Source: Pisolithus tinctorius (lineage: Eukaryota > Basidiomycota > Agaricomycetes > Boletales > Pisolithaceae). Taken from it: a stretch of DNA of 64,000 nucleotides. The DNA lies in contig JANFAH010000075.1 in assembly GCA_024663395.1 (NCBI GenBank), positions 180,595 to 244,594 of the forward strand, read 5' to 3'. Shown here piece by piece: positions 49,777-61,609 of the stretch. The translations under genes were made by a program, and so were the position numbers. The first letter of the stretch is position 1. Each line of letters starts with the position of its first letter. Below the pieces are notes generated by a model. That model was given only the letters and a program-made list of their open reading frames with translations. It was not told where the DNA came from and searched no databases.

Positions 49777-50129
49777 CTGAGTGTATTATGCCAACATTAG
49801 TGAGTGGCAGCAACATGACACAGAAGGGAACAGTAGCATACCTTATTATCTTTACAAGACACAGAAGGTGTAGGGGACAAGCAGTAAGATAACAATAAAT
49901 GCATTTAGTTTAGTACATATATCATGCAGCAAGGATGGATATCTACATATTTATGGAAAAGACAAGCCAATGTATGCAACTACACAACACTGGGCACTGG
50001 ATAAGCAGACCAAAGAGGGTGATATGTAAGTATCATCTGGACACCATGAAGTAGAAGTCCAACAACATACCTTATTGGATGAGACACAGCAAGGGAGATG
50101 CAGTGTGGCAGGAGGGAGATATGAATTGA

Positions 50130-51200
50130 TAGCCTACTAGTGTGTTTTGTGAGTGGTACAGGGACACCAGGAACTGGGACAACATACCTTTTGTAGGATG
50201 AGACACAGCAAGGGGGTGTTCTGTGAGTGGTAGAGGGATGCCACGACCTGGGACGACATACCTTTTTTTTTTTGATAAGGCACGGCGAGGGGGTGTTCTG
50301 TGAGTTGTAGAGGGACGCCGCGAAGCTGGGACAACACACCTTTTTTTTTGGATGAGCACAGCGAGGGGGTGGTCTGTGGGTGTTTTGTGAGTTGTAGAGG
50401 GACGCTGCGCGAGCTGGGACGACGTACCTTTTTTTTGGATGAGGCACGGCGAGGGGGTGTTCTGTGAGTTGTAGAGGGATGCCGCGAAGCTGGGACGACA
50501 TACCTTTTTTTTTTTGGATGAGCACGGCGAGGGGGTGTTCTGTGAGTGGTAGAGGGACGCTGCGACCTGGGACGACTTACCTTTTGTTTTTTGATAAGGC
50601 ACGGCGAGGGGGTGTTCTGTGGGTGTTTTGTGAGTGGTAGAGGGACGCCACGAGCTGGGACGACGTACCTTTTTTTGGATGAGGCACGGCGAGGAGGTGT
50701 TCTGTGAGTGGTAGAGGGACGCCGTGACCTGGGACGACTTACCTTTTTTTTGGATAAGGCACGGCGAGGGGGTGTTCTGTGAGTTGTAGAGGGATGCCGC
50801 GAAGCTGGGACGACATACCTTTTTTTTTGGATGAGCACGGCGAGGGGGTGTTCTGTGAGTGGTAGAGGGACGCCGCGACCTGGGACGACTTACCTTTTGT
50901 TTTTTTGATAAGGCACGGCGAGGGGGTGTTCTGTGAGTTGTAGAGGGATGCCGCAAAGTTGGGACGACATACCTTTTTTTTGGATAAGCACGGCAAGGGG
51001 GTGTTTTTGTGAGTGGTAGAGGGACGCCGGGAAGTAGGACGACATACCTGTTTTGTGGATGAGACAAGGCGAGAGGGTGTTCTGTGAGTGGTAGAGAGAT
51101 GCCGCGCACTGGGATGACATACCTGTTTTTTGGATGAGACCCGGCAAGAGGAGGGGGGTGTTTTGTGAGTTGTAGAGGGACGCTGCGAGCTACTTACCTT
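50130..51200. repeat. Minisatellite of about 77-bp units with splice-donor-like hexamers
   Basis: About fourteen tandem units. Read on the minus strand each has an exon-like part (AACACCCCCTCGCCGTGC, then an A run) followed by GTATGT, GTAAGT, GTACGT or GTGTGT and about 40 nt ending CTCACAG. The array lies upstream of the H3-tail gene in its transcription direction. Units of different length drift in the A run. Confidence 0.88.
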
Positions 51201-52102
51201 CTTTTTGAATGAATGGGCTTTGTGAGTAGTATGGGACACTGAACAACGCGCAATAGACTGAGAAGAATGGCAGTGTCCTGGTGTGTGATGTGAGTGTTGA
51301 AGCCATGAGAGGTTCGACAACATACCTTTTTTGTTTTTTTTTTGAAGGGAGACACGGCACGACGTACCTATTTTGTGTTTAGAGAGGGAGAGGTGCGAGA
51401 GATCCAGAGGACGACGACGTACCAAAAATTTCGCTGAGACGCAGCAGGGCCAGAGAGTGGGATAACGCAACGACGGTCGGTGAGGGAGACACTGTGTGGC
51501 AAGAGGAGAGGAGCAAAAGACCGTGTCAATCTGGATACTCGGATGCACAGATCTCGATTTTGGACAGGTCACGTAGTGAGACCTATGATAATCTTGGACA
51601 CAACCTTAATTGTGACATGAACAACGTCACGGCTGTCATGATTATCACACGTGTCTACCCGTACTTCGGATGCGTCTCTGGAACATTACGTAGGACTATA
51701 TACGGAGTGGTCCATCGCCGCTAGGCCGATTTCCGGTTTCAATAAGTGACTACATGTATTAAATGATCTGGTAGTGCTACTACAATACATTTTCTGTGAA
51801 ATCCCAAGGGTAAGCCACCACTACCGCTCAGCCAACGGCACGAGGGAGTGCTTGCTCGGCTCGACAATGCAATTACGAGAATGTCAAGCGAACATTTAGT
51901 ATTTAGTATATAGAAGCCGAATCCGGTGACAGTGGAGTCACGTGACATCGCTATTCACGATGTATAGTACGACACGCGGTACTGACTCAGAGGAAGTTGC
52001 CAGCACTCACGGCAACTGAACACGCACTGAGGCCGAGAACGTGACATTGACAGCGACCTCACTAGTTGGACTGTGGCCAAACAACGGTACATAAGACTCA
52101 AG

Positions 52103-52110
52103 TATATAAA
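52103..52110 (+). promoter_or_regulatory. Candidate TATA box for the plus-strand transposon genes
   Basis: TATATAAA followed by a C run and a pyrimidine-rich stretch (about 52150-52250), typical of fungal core promoters. A splice donor (GTAAGT at 52289) lies downstream, so the 5' leader is probably spliced. Confidence 0.5.
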
Positions 52111-52483
52111 TCCCCCCCAGTCAGTGGCATATTTTTTCCCTTACTGCGTTTCTCTGCGATGTGATGCTTCCCCTCCGTCGTCCTCCCTCTCCCTCCATCT
52201 CCATCTCCCTTTCCCCCTCTCTCTTTCCCGTTTTCTGTGCTACGTCATCTTCGTTTTTATCTCAGCCCATCGTCTCGGCTGTCATAAGGTAAGTGGCACC
52301 TCTGATCCCAGAATTTTCACATTACTTGATTACCGTTACTTTGCAGCATCCTTGGCGCCTCACTATTGACTGTAGTCTGCAGCTACAGGATGTAGGGAGG
52401 GGCTACCCTTGACCTTAGATTGTGCTTGGCCAGCGCAATTTTTGGTTGTTGGGTAATATGTTGGGTCTGGGGGAATAGTCTGT

Positions 52484-52585
52484 GCCTACATTGTAGGCCA
52501 GCTCATGGGATCTGGGGGCTAGTCTGTACCTACATTGTAGGTCAGCTTATGACATTTTATTTGGTCTGTACCCACCTGTGTGGGT
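52484..52585 (+). other. Three successive hairpins with covarying stems
   Basis: Stems are GCCTAC-ATT-GTAGGC (52484-52498), ACCTAC-ATT-GTAGGT (52528-52542) and ACCCAC-CTGT-GTGGGT (52570-52585). Paired bases change together between copies (G-C to A-T, and T-A to C-G). The surrounding phrase (GTCTGT ... CAGCYTATGAC) repeats as well. They sit in the leader of the dioxygenase gene. Confidence 0.55.
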
Positions 52586-52589
52586 CAGC

Positions 52590-53642
52590 CTATGACGTTT
52601 TTTTGTGTGGTATGTGTTGGTATATATTGGTAGTAGCTAGTTGGTCAGGCTTTGGTGTAGTGAGTATTCAACTTCTGTATAATCTATGTTGTACTGACAT
52701 AAACTTTCTAGAGCTGTTTATCTTTGACTCCTGGTGAATAAAGAGTGCACCTCAGGTATGTGAACTTTGCAAAGTTCTGTTGATGCTAATGTGTTTTTAG
52801 GATCTTTGTTATCAGCTTTTGTGCGCTTTTTTGGGAACTTGGTTGAATTGAGGACGGTTTTTATTGGCCCAACTGTACTTCTGGAGGAGGGCCCCCTCTG
52901 GAATGCAGGCAAGCCTTGGTTTCTTATGAAACCATTATACCTTTGTAGTTGAAATTGTAACTGTAGTTGAATTTATGTATGACCTTGTAAATGTCACTGC
53001 TTTGATTGGATTTGAATGCTGTGTGGGAATCTATGCTTCTTTTTTTGAATGAAGCATGTGCTAACCCTAACCCTAGCATAAGACTTGGTGTATTTCTTCA
53101 TGCAAGTCTGCTTCTAACCCTAACCTTAGCAAATGACTTGGTGTATTGTTTCATGTCAGTCTGCCTGGCTGGTGGATGGTGCTAGATTAGCACTGGTGTT
53201 CCATGGCTGATCTTCTTAAGCAAGGTTTCCCTTTGATGCTCAAGAGCTTGCCAATGGCATTACTAGCAACCCAACATCTTCCCTTCAAATGCTGTCTGGA
53301 TGTGTTCCTAGCTGTTGGATGTTGCTAGATTGCTAGATTAGTATTGGTGTTCCATGGTTTCCCATGATGCTCAAGAGATTGCTGGACTGGATTGACTTGG
53401 AGTTCAACTGCTGCTGAGTTTGATTGCACCATTCCAGGCCCCTGCTTACATGACTAGATGTTTCAAGAAACATGGTGTATCTAGTAGACTAAGTTGGGTT
53501 TCTGGATTCTGGATCTTCCCCCAAGTCAAGCAAGGTCCCTTGTGGAGAATAACTTCCTACTTATGTACTGAGTGATTTTTAACTATTTTTCTTGCGGTTG
53601 AAAAATTTTCCTTTGACTTTTCCAACACCCCCCACATCATCA
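52590..53642. other. Leader region of the dioxygenase gene, no gene
   Basis: CpG-poor sequence with short direct repeats. It includes two copies of a phrase with CTAACCCTAACCCTAG / CTAACCCTAACCTTAG (53050-53065 and 53114-53129), which look like telomere repeats, and a repeated GTTGGATG...TGCTAGATTAG phrase near 53170 and 53320. Confidence 0.5.
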
Positions 53643-54987
53643 TGGATGATTCCCTGCATACAATGGTGGTTGGAATGCTGAAGGCTGCCTTTGGAACAGT
53701 CCCTATGATCTCTTCCAGCTCTATTTTCTCAAATCACCAGCTCAGGAAGCCAAGGTAAGCCATAAGCAGTGATGCTACACTTGCTATGTATTTAGTTGGA
53801 TAATAGACTTCAATCCTTGGCTGAGTTAACCCAAGTCAGGGCAACATTGCAAGGGGAATCTGGTCTAACTTCAGATGCTATTACATCTTTGGAAGTTAGG
53901 CTGGCATCCGCAGTCATTACACATGCCATCCTCAATCCCTGTAGGTGATTTCCACAACAATTCCAAGTGATCCAAGTCTGACCCTTAATAGATGTGTTGC
54001 ATTGGGATGCAGACAGGTTTTCTGAACCATTGGTGCATGCCAAGGACAGGACCATCCATTTTGAAAACCCAAAAATTGGGTATATCAATGCTCCTGCCAC
54101 AGTTCTGGATGTGCATGGCAGGGTGATAGTATGGTATCTGCCTGGTATTGTCCCAGATGCACGGATAGTGAGTGTTTTCATTCTCTGACAACCCTTCACT
54201 ACAGCTTTTATATCATAGGAACTTCTCAATTCCCTTCTCCTTTCCATAAAAGACAATCTTCAGACTGAGCCCAAGAACAAGCCAAAAGACAAAAGCAAGC
54301 TTAACAAACGATATGGCCATAAGCATCAGCCTGTTGACCAAGTCATGTATGGACATGGCAGGATTTCCATGTCTCCTGCCACATTCCAACAGGCTCATGA
54401 GGTTTGTCCAGGTGCTGTGATTTCCATGGTAGGGGCTGACAAATTTAAAGAGGTTGGTTGATACACTCTATCAAAGCACATCCCTCAAACAGAAAGCCAA
54501 TAGGGAATGGCTGCTCAAGATTTCTTATGTGGAACACTTCTGGAGCAATATAGCAAAGGTCTCATTGCCAGATATGGCCAGGGCTGGTGATCAAGCAATG
54601 TTGGCCAAGGCTGGCAGGGTGGAGAATGAGATATCCCTGGATTGGCCATCGGTCTATACCAACATTGATATTATTGTCAATCAGGAAACTCCCTCTCACC
54701 GAGATGTCACATCCACCCCAACCCTTCTGGATTCATTAGTGAGCCTGGGTTCTCACAATGCTAAATTCCTTATTCCAGATCTGGGGGCCGAACTGGCTTA
54801 TTCCCCAGGCACCATGATTTTCCTATCAGGAAAAATCCTTCAACATTCTGTGCCAAAGTGGGAGAAGGGAGAAAGAATTGCATTGGTGCATTATATGAAG
54901 GACAAAGTACATGACCGACTCAAGGTCACAAGACCAGCATGGACTACCCAAAAGGACATTCTTGGGTTGGCTGTCAGATACACTTAA
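53643..54987 (+). CDS. TET/JBP-like 2-oxoglutarate/Fe(II) dioxygenase, transposon-encoded
   Basis: Exons read MDDSLHTMVVGMLKAAFG (start uncertain), then LTQVRATLQGESGLTSDAI, VLHWDADRFSEPLVHAKDRT, ELLNSLLLSIKDNLQTEPKN, and a long last exon with the catalytic core. There the iron ligands can be seen: His and Asp in SHRDV, the distal His in LQHSV, and the 2-oxoglutarate-binding Arg in GERIALVHY. The order (TNIDIIVNQETPSHRD, LGAELAYSPGTMIFLSGKIL) fits the fungal TET/JBP family, which oxidises 5-methylcytosine. It sits just upstream of the KDZ transposase, the known arrangement in fungal genomes. The enzyme could protect or reactivate the transposon by demethylating it. Splices between early exons are not all certain. 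Confidence 0.82.
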
Positions 54988-55131
54988 AACACATTTTAGT
55001 GGCAATTTTTGGGTACAAATATTTTAAATACATTTGATAACCTTGTTCTGGACTTGTGTGGTGTTGTTTTGGGGATGAAAAATTTTCAATACAGCTGAAA
55101 ACCTTGCTTTTGACTCTTCCTGTGCTCAATC

Positions 55132-58100
55132 ATGTGTCGTCGTAGAACCAAAGTCCTTGGCAAAAGCTCTGCAGGAGGTTTGTATAAATTTGAAGTCACT
55201 AAAACCTGGAGAGGAAAGGACACCTACAAGGAGGTGGATGCTAGACACCTCTACCTCCCATCTCAGAGTCAACCTTCAACTCCAAGGACCCCCAGGACAA
55301 TAGGCTCCCAAAATGTTGTCCCAGACTCCTTTGACATGCCTACCTTGGATTGGAATGATGAGGAAGATACCCCAAATACTAGGAGGGTTACCAAGGTGGG
55401 AAGTTTTGCCTGATACTGCATTGGCTAAATTATCCCCTAGAGTCAAAATGATTTCATCAGAGAATGGCTGCCTTGGAGAGCAGAATATCTCAAAGTCATT
55501 CTCAAGGGAGAGCAGCTGGCTAAGGGGGGGATATGTGAGCAGTGCTGTCAGGCAGAAGGAAGTATCAGATGCATGTCCTGCATTGGTGTGCATGCCTGGT
55601 GTGGTCCTTGTGCTGTGAAAGTGCATCAAAATCTTCCATTCCACAAGGTACAAAGATGGAATGCTACTCATTACCAGGCTACCTCTTTGATGGCACTTGG
55701 GTTCCTTTGGCACATTGGCCATGGGGGTCGTCCTTGCCCTCAAAACAGACAGAATCAGGATCCAGACTCAGAGGAGTTGGGCTATACTTCTGGGGAAGGG
55801 CCTCCCAATTACAGGTCAATGGCAGTCATATCCTGTAGCCTCCATGTTAACCTCTGGTAGCAGGAGATCCTTCAGATCAAAAATGACCATAGTGCACACA
55901 GAAGGAATTTTCACTCATGAGATTTCTTGGTGCAATTGCCCTGGGTCAGATCCAATGGACTGGCACCTTGATTTACTCAGGGAAAGACTCTTTCCAGCCA
56001 GTATAACAAAGCCCAAGACTGCTTTCACCTTTGATGTTCTTAATCACTTTCTCATTGATGCCCTGGAATGCAAGACTTCAGCTATGAGTTTCTATCAGAA
56101 GCTGAAGAGGTTCACCAACAATGCATTTCCTGACTGTATACCAGTTGAGTGCCATGCACTATTTGCTCTTAGGGGGTTCTATTAATGCATTCATTTCCAA
56201 TTAGGACAGGTACCGAGAGCTGATGAGGGTTTCCAGACTGTGGAGGGATTTGAAACATAGGAAATGGTTTGGCTTTGGTCATGATAAAGAACAAGATCCT
56301 AGACAAGGAGAACTTGCACTCTTTTGTCCTGCCTGCCCACAACCAGGTATTAATTTACCTCCAGATTGGAAAACCTGATATGACAGGTATGGAGTGATAA
56401 TCTGTAGGGTTTTGATTTCTAACTCCCCTCCCCCCTTAGTGATACCATAATGAGGCAATATGTCATGGATGGCAACTTCACTGCTCAGCATATGAAAATG
56501 AACAAGCCTGAGTTGGATGTGTCATTATCAGATGGAACTGGTTACATGGTTGCTGAAAAGCCCTACCAGGCCCATCTTGAGCAGTCTTTGGATAACAAGG
56601 AGGTGAGTTGTCCCAAGGTCATGGAGTTTAAATGACCCACTGTACTGGTAGAGATCCACCTGCAGCAATCACAGGGCAATCAATGCTGCTAATATTAACA
56701 AGTCCAATCTCCGGTCCACTGGGATTGGTGCCACAGCCTGTGCTCGGCATGGTTGCTTTGTTCCCCATTCTGTGGTGGACTTTCAGAAAGGGGAAAAGTG
56801 AGTGGACCTGATGGATGTACTGGAAGCCTTTGGAACTCATTTTGTGCTAGGTACATGAACACAGATTACTCCATCTGCAGTGCTCTTGATTATCATTCAG
56901 AAAGCATCACAAAGGCCCTTGTCATTTATGATGTTGGGTGCCAGTGGAGTATTAACTTCCAGAGTCGGGTAAAATCCAGCTGCTCTCTCCATCTCCCTCC
57001 CTCCCTGGAAATCATTCCTGCTGTGGGGAAGTTTCATCTTGCTGCCCACAAACTCTCTTGCTTTCCAAGATATAGCCTCAACTTTATCAAGGGTGCTGGT
57101 CATCTGGATGGTGAAATTTTGGAGACATTGTGGGCTCCATTCAATAAGATCTCTCCCACTGCAAGGTCTATGACTCAGGCCCACAGACAAGAAGTGTATG
57201 ATGACCATATGAGAGATTCTAACTGGAAAAAAATTGTCAACATGGGTGAGAGACCTTTTCTTCAAAGAGAAGTTAATTTACCCTGTACATCTCAGTTCCT
57301 GCACTGTTGAAAAAATACAAGACCTCACACAAGTGCCTAGAAGAAATGAATCAGGCATATGAGCAGTTGACAGCTGTTCTAGACCCTGGCCAACTTGCCC
57401 AATGGGAGTCGGATGTTCTTGAGGCAGAAGCAAATCGAGGTGATTCCCTAGACATTTATTTGTTGAAAGGGGAAAAAGGTCAGTATGTTCCTAAGAAACC
57501 CTGGGCATGTCTGATGGCCTGTAGCCCCTACCATGGGTGAAGTGCAGTTAAAGCTCATGAAAAATCCACCTGTGTCCCCAGGGAGCCATGGTTCTGTGGC
57601 TTGGCTTGTGGAAGGAATTAGCATAGAGGATGCACAGTATGGTCTGTGGTTTCCAGAAGCAATAGGTTGCTAACCAGACCTGCAGGGACCAGCTAAGATC
57701 TGAGCTTAGACAGAGCCACATGTCTACCAGACAAGAAATCAAAGTCTCAGAGAAAAGAAAAAGACTTTCTGCCAGGATTGACAAATTCCATGGCACCAGC
57801 CAGGCATTTCTCAAAGGTTTGGAGGTGGATGATGTCTTCATACCCCAGGATGATCCAGCATTCCTTGGGCAAGGTGAAGAAATTGATGACAATGGAGAGT
57901 ACTGGGAAGATGATGAGGATTGGGAGGCTACAGAAGAAGGAGAGGAGCTACCTGCTGAGCTCATGAGTATATGGATGCCCTCATCCATTGGAGCAACCAA
58001 ACTGATGGAGCTTGGCCTTCATGACCTCCTCAAAGAAGAAATGGAACTCAGGATTGGGCAAGCTAATGATTGTCTAGACCAGCTCCAAACCAACCTTGGA

Positions 58101-58732
58101 CACAAGGCAATGTTATACAGACAGAACTTCCGCAGTGCACAATCAACTAGGGAAGGTACAAGAACCAAGCAGGACATCCAAAAAGTGGTGGCTCGGATAA
58201 ACAAGCAGGTCAGAAGTTATCAGAGGGCAAGGCAGGCCATTCTCCAGTTGGAACCCAATCAAGAGATTGGACAAAGATATCAGGCTATTCAGCCCCAGGA
58301 CCTGGCAGTGAGTAAGGATGTTACAGAGGAGAACCGGTTTGGGCAGGGAACCAGCAAAATGGCATGGTTTTGGATGATGGATGGTGAACAGGGTCAACTG
58401 AATGCTGAGAAGGGGGGTTTAATGGAGGAGTGTAAGTGTTAATACTACTCAAAAAAATCTCACCAATAAATTGTGGGGCAGTTTACAGGATCAACTGGCT
58501 CAAAGCAAGGGCAAGAAGGGACAGGTGGAAAGAAGAATTGTCATTGGTGAGGCATGAGATGGTTTGGGCCATCTTATGGTTTGAGTTCCAGAAGGACATA
58601 TGGGAGAAAAGGGCTCTACAATTGTTGGAACCAGGGAAAAAGGCTTATGCTCATAAGCAGATAGTGTTGTGGACTGACTTTTCCAAAAAGGCCCAATTGA
58701 TGTTCCAAGGTAAACAAATGGATTGTATTTAG
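55132..58732 (+). CDS. KDZ transposase with CxC2 cysteine cluster
   Basis: A multi-exon gene starting MCRRRTKVLGKSSAGG. The CxC2 cluster reads CEQCCQAEGSIRCMSC then WCGPCAVKVHQNLPFHKVQR and HIGHGGRPCP, followed by SWCNCPGSDP and LFPASITKPKTAFTFDVLNH. The nuclease core has the pattern of KDZ enzymes: the first Asp in DGNFTAQHMKM (about 56467), the second in IYDVGCQW (about 56932), and the Glu in GEILETLWAPFN (about 57112-57147). The C-terminal half is helical with coiled-coil character (LDQLQTNLGHKAMLYRQ, ARINKQVRSYQRARQAIL) and ends GKQMDCI. The cysteine clusters probably bind DNA. No clear lesion was seen, but I did not verify every splice. Confidence 0.9.
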
Positions 58733-58965
58733 AACATGGGTATATGTGTATAGTTTTCCGATTACCCTTGCTTTGCACTTGGTATCTGAATCAAAGTGAA
58801 TAGCAAATACATCAAAACAATCATACCATAATGGTACCTTTCCTAAAAGAGTGATGGCCGAAAACTTCAACCTCCTGCCTAAATTGGGAAAGGCTGAAAA
58901 ATTTTCACCTTGCTTCCAACCTCCATCATCTGTGCTGCTAATTATCCCCCTGATTTTATTCTCTC
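58733..58965. other. Short spacer between transposase and HMG-like gene
   Basis: About 230 bp, with no gene, presumably terminator and promoter. Confidence 0.5.
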
Positions 58966-61343
58966 ATGGCTGATTGGTCTGAAGTCTACTCTGATCTGCT
59001 GTCCTCCTATGTGGAGCAGTACACAGATGCCCGAGGGAATCCTGACCTCAGGGCCCAGATCCTGGCTGATGTGAAATCCCAGATCCTTCAGCAAGCATCT
59101 TCAGGATCTGTGGAATTGCCCCAGAACTTGAGAGTGGTAGGGTATCTTTTTCATCAAGTTTCACATATCTCAAGTGTATTTAGGCCATCAGAAGGGTGTT
59201 TTTGCCAGAACTAGACCCTGAAGACCAGGATGATGAGGAACACATCATTGAGAGCATCCTGGCTGCAACAGACAAGAGGAAGGAGCAGCCTGGGACTGGT
59301 GAGGATGAGGATGGCAGAGAGGAGAGGACCAGACCTACCAAGGCTGGAAATTACAGAAAACCCTTCACTGATTTTACTGCCTCCCAGCAGCTCTTCAAAG
59401 AGGACATGGATGCCTATGATAGGGAGAGGAGGGACACCAAGGACCCCAAGACCATAGGTCAGAGGACCAAAATCATCCAACAGTGGTGGGAGTCTCTTGC
59501 AGATGACAAGAAGGCTGAAGCAGGGAGGGCTGCTTCCAAGTGGAATAAGTTGGGAGCTCCAAAAGAAACTCATGAATTGTCAGTGCTGGTCTACTTCAAA
59601 TGTCTTATACTAATCATGCAATAATTCAGGTACAGGAGAAAAAATTTTCCCAACATGGCCAGAGACTTTATTGAAACAGTCAGGAGGACCATGGGGTCAA
59701 ATATAGTGATGTTTCTGGCTCATGAGACTACTGATTCTCAGATCAAGATGGCAGTGTAGGTTCCCCTTTACCTTGTCTATCCAATGCTAATGAAGAAACC
59801 TAGCTTTGAAACACAACCCCCTGATGGGAAGAAGGCCTTCTCAGAGTCTTCAGAGCCCACCAAGGATTGGGTTCTAAAGGGAGAGCAAATGTTAACCAAT
59901 TATCTTTGACTGAAGCTGGTAAGTGATAAACATTGGTGATCAATGTAATATGTGTACCTAGGTTGATTCCATACTCAGCTGAGGAAGATTTGAATGATGA
60001 GAATCCAAAGGTGGAGATAGCCTTGGATGATGAAGGAAACCCAGAGGTACCAGCTTGGACTGGTCAGAAACTCAAGGTCCAGCAGAGTTTGGCAAGAATG
60101 GTCTTCCAGGCTGCCTATGGTATGTTCTTGATTGTCAAGTGCATCTACAGTTGTTGATGGAAGTTGGAAACATAGCAAAGTTTACAGGGAAGCCCAAGGC
60201 CAAGGTTCCCTGGGGCCTGCTTATCAAGTCCCATTTGGAGTATCTGAGTTCCGATTCCATCCCAGAAGGATTCATGATGAAAGATCCTTCAAAATGGACC
60301 AAGGCCGACATGTGGATGCTTTGGAATCATTGGAATTCCCAAGAGGAGGAGGATAAGGTGATTGTTTCATTCATCAAGTGCAAAAAGGAGGATGAGCCAT
60401 TGGGAAGGCCCTGGAACAGGAAAACCCCATCCAAAAAGAGAGAGTGGATGAGCCCTGGGGAGGACAGTGAAGCTGGGGTGGAGGCCAAGCCCTCAGATTT
60501 AGGGGAAGAAATTGGTGGGGCTGGTATGACCCCTATAGCAACTTCATCAGGGGCCCAGGATATCCTTGACTCTGGGAGGGCCCCATCTGAAGATACCCCT
60601 CATGAATCCAGCCCTGCTTGTCATGCCAATGGGGACAGGGTGAAATATTTAAAGTCCCTTTGCATCATGCCCAGGTACCAGGAACTTGTTGAGCTTGTAG
60701 ATGGCTTGCCAGAGACAGTAAGTGATAAACTTTCTTCAAATACCAGGTTAACAAACATTTTGTACAGGAACCTGATGCTGGACCAGTCAACCTGCTTGTC
60801 TGGGCATCTTGGGCCTGGAGTGCCCAGTATTTGCCCCAGGAGATGCATGGCAATGGGGATTCCTTCTGGAAGGCACTGTATCAATTGCAAAGTGAAAAGT
60901 TTGCATCCACCCAAAAAGGTCTTACCATTGTACTGGGATTTGGTTTGTTGTGGAGGGAGTGCAAAAGAGCGCAGGACATAGAATCAGATGACCCTGAAGC
61001 TGCTAATCTGGGCTTTTTGCTAGGCTCAGGTCTTGATATCCACAAGGGGGAAGATGTTATGGGTGCAGTGGGGCTGGTAGTTGCAAGACTGCAGCAGAAT
61101 TCTGGTGGCTCAAGCAGAGGGATTGGTGCACAGGAAACAACTGGGGTCAGTGCAGGGGATTCCTGTCCCACCCAGGGGGGTGGCATGAAGGAATCCCAGA
61201 ATACAAGAAAGGATGTGAGGAAAAGAAAAAGGGGAGGCAGTGGGGATGTTGATCAGAAGATGGCAAAGGAGGGTGAAGAGGCAAGCAAGAAATCAACTAG
61301 AGCTCGTCAACCAACCAAGAGAGCTCTGGGTCTTGGTCTATAA
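58966..61343 (+). CDS. HMG-like basic nuclear protein, transposon-encoded
   Basis: The gene starts MADWSEVYSDLLSSYVEQYT and has about seven exons. A helical acidic N-terminus (DPEDQDDEEHIIESIL) is followed by a region that resembles an HMG box, with the pattern QQWWESLADDKKAEAGRAAS and KWNKLGAPKE, then RRKNFPNMARDFIETVRRTM. Further exons give PWGLLIKSHLEYLSSDSIPE and WTKADMWMLWNHWNSQEEED. The C-terminus is low in complexity with a likely nuclear localisation run (RKDVRKRKRGGSGD) and ends RALGLGL. It follows the transposase in the same direction and is probably a DNA-binding accessory protein. The HMG call is by pattern only. Several splice sites between 59600 and 60150 are uncertain. Confidence 0.6.
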
Positions 61344-61609
61344 ATAAACTGTAGATGGTGTGAATCAAAAGGATCCCTATATATGGCTACCCATGCTCAT
61401 TGCAAGTTTCAAACCCTGTGAGATCACTGACATCACCTGGAGGTGAAGAATGGCCATGGATTCAGGGGGTAAGGCCACCCCCCAGTGAGGTTGGCCAACA
61501 ACTGGTCTCAGGGGTATGTCCATCTGGAAGTGTCATCAGAGTCAATACTTCTGGTAACATCTAAATTGACAAGCAATTGATTATGCCAAGGGAATTTTCA
61601 GGTTTGGCC
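61344..61609. other. Spacer between HMG-like gene and right array
   Basis: No gene found. Confidence 0.5.

Larger units (their letters stand above)
50130..52370. promoter_or_regulatory. CpG-rich block between divergent transposon genes
   Basis: CpG dinucleotides are frequent here and very rare on both sides (about 47830-50070 and 52380-61560). The block covers the minisatellite and the region between the minus-strand H3-tail gene and the plus-strand dioxygenase gene, so it probably acts as a bidirectional promoter that has been kept free of CpG decay. Confidence 0.65.

Noticed and set aside
49280..49780. A 166-codon plus-strand open frame
   Set aside because: It is the shadow of the H3-tail gene, whose minus-strand exons show consistent splice sites and zinc-finger cysteines.
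50072..51572. Overlapping minus-strand open frames of 180-345 codons rich in Thr, Pro and Ser
   Set aside because: They are translations of the 77-bp minisatellite and change frame at each A run; no domain is present.
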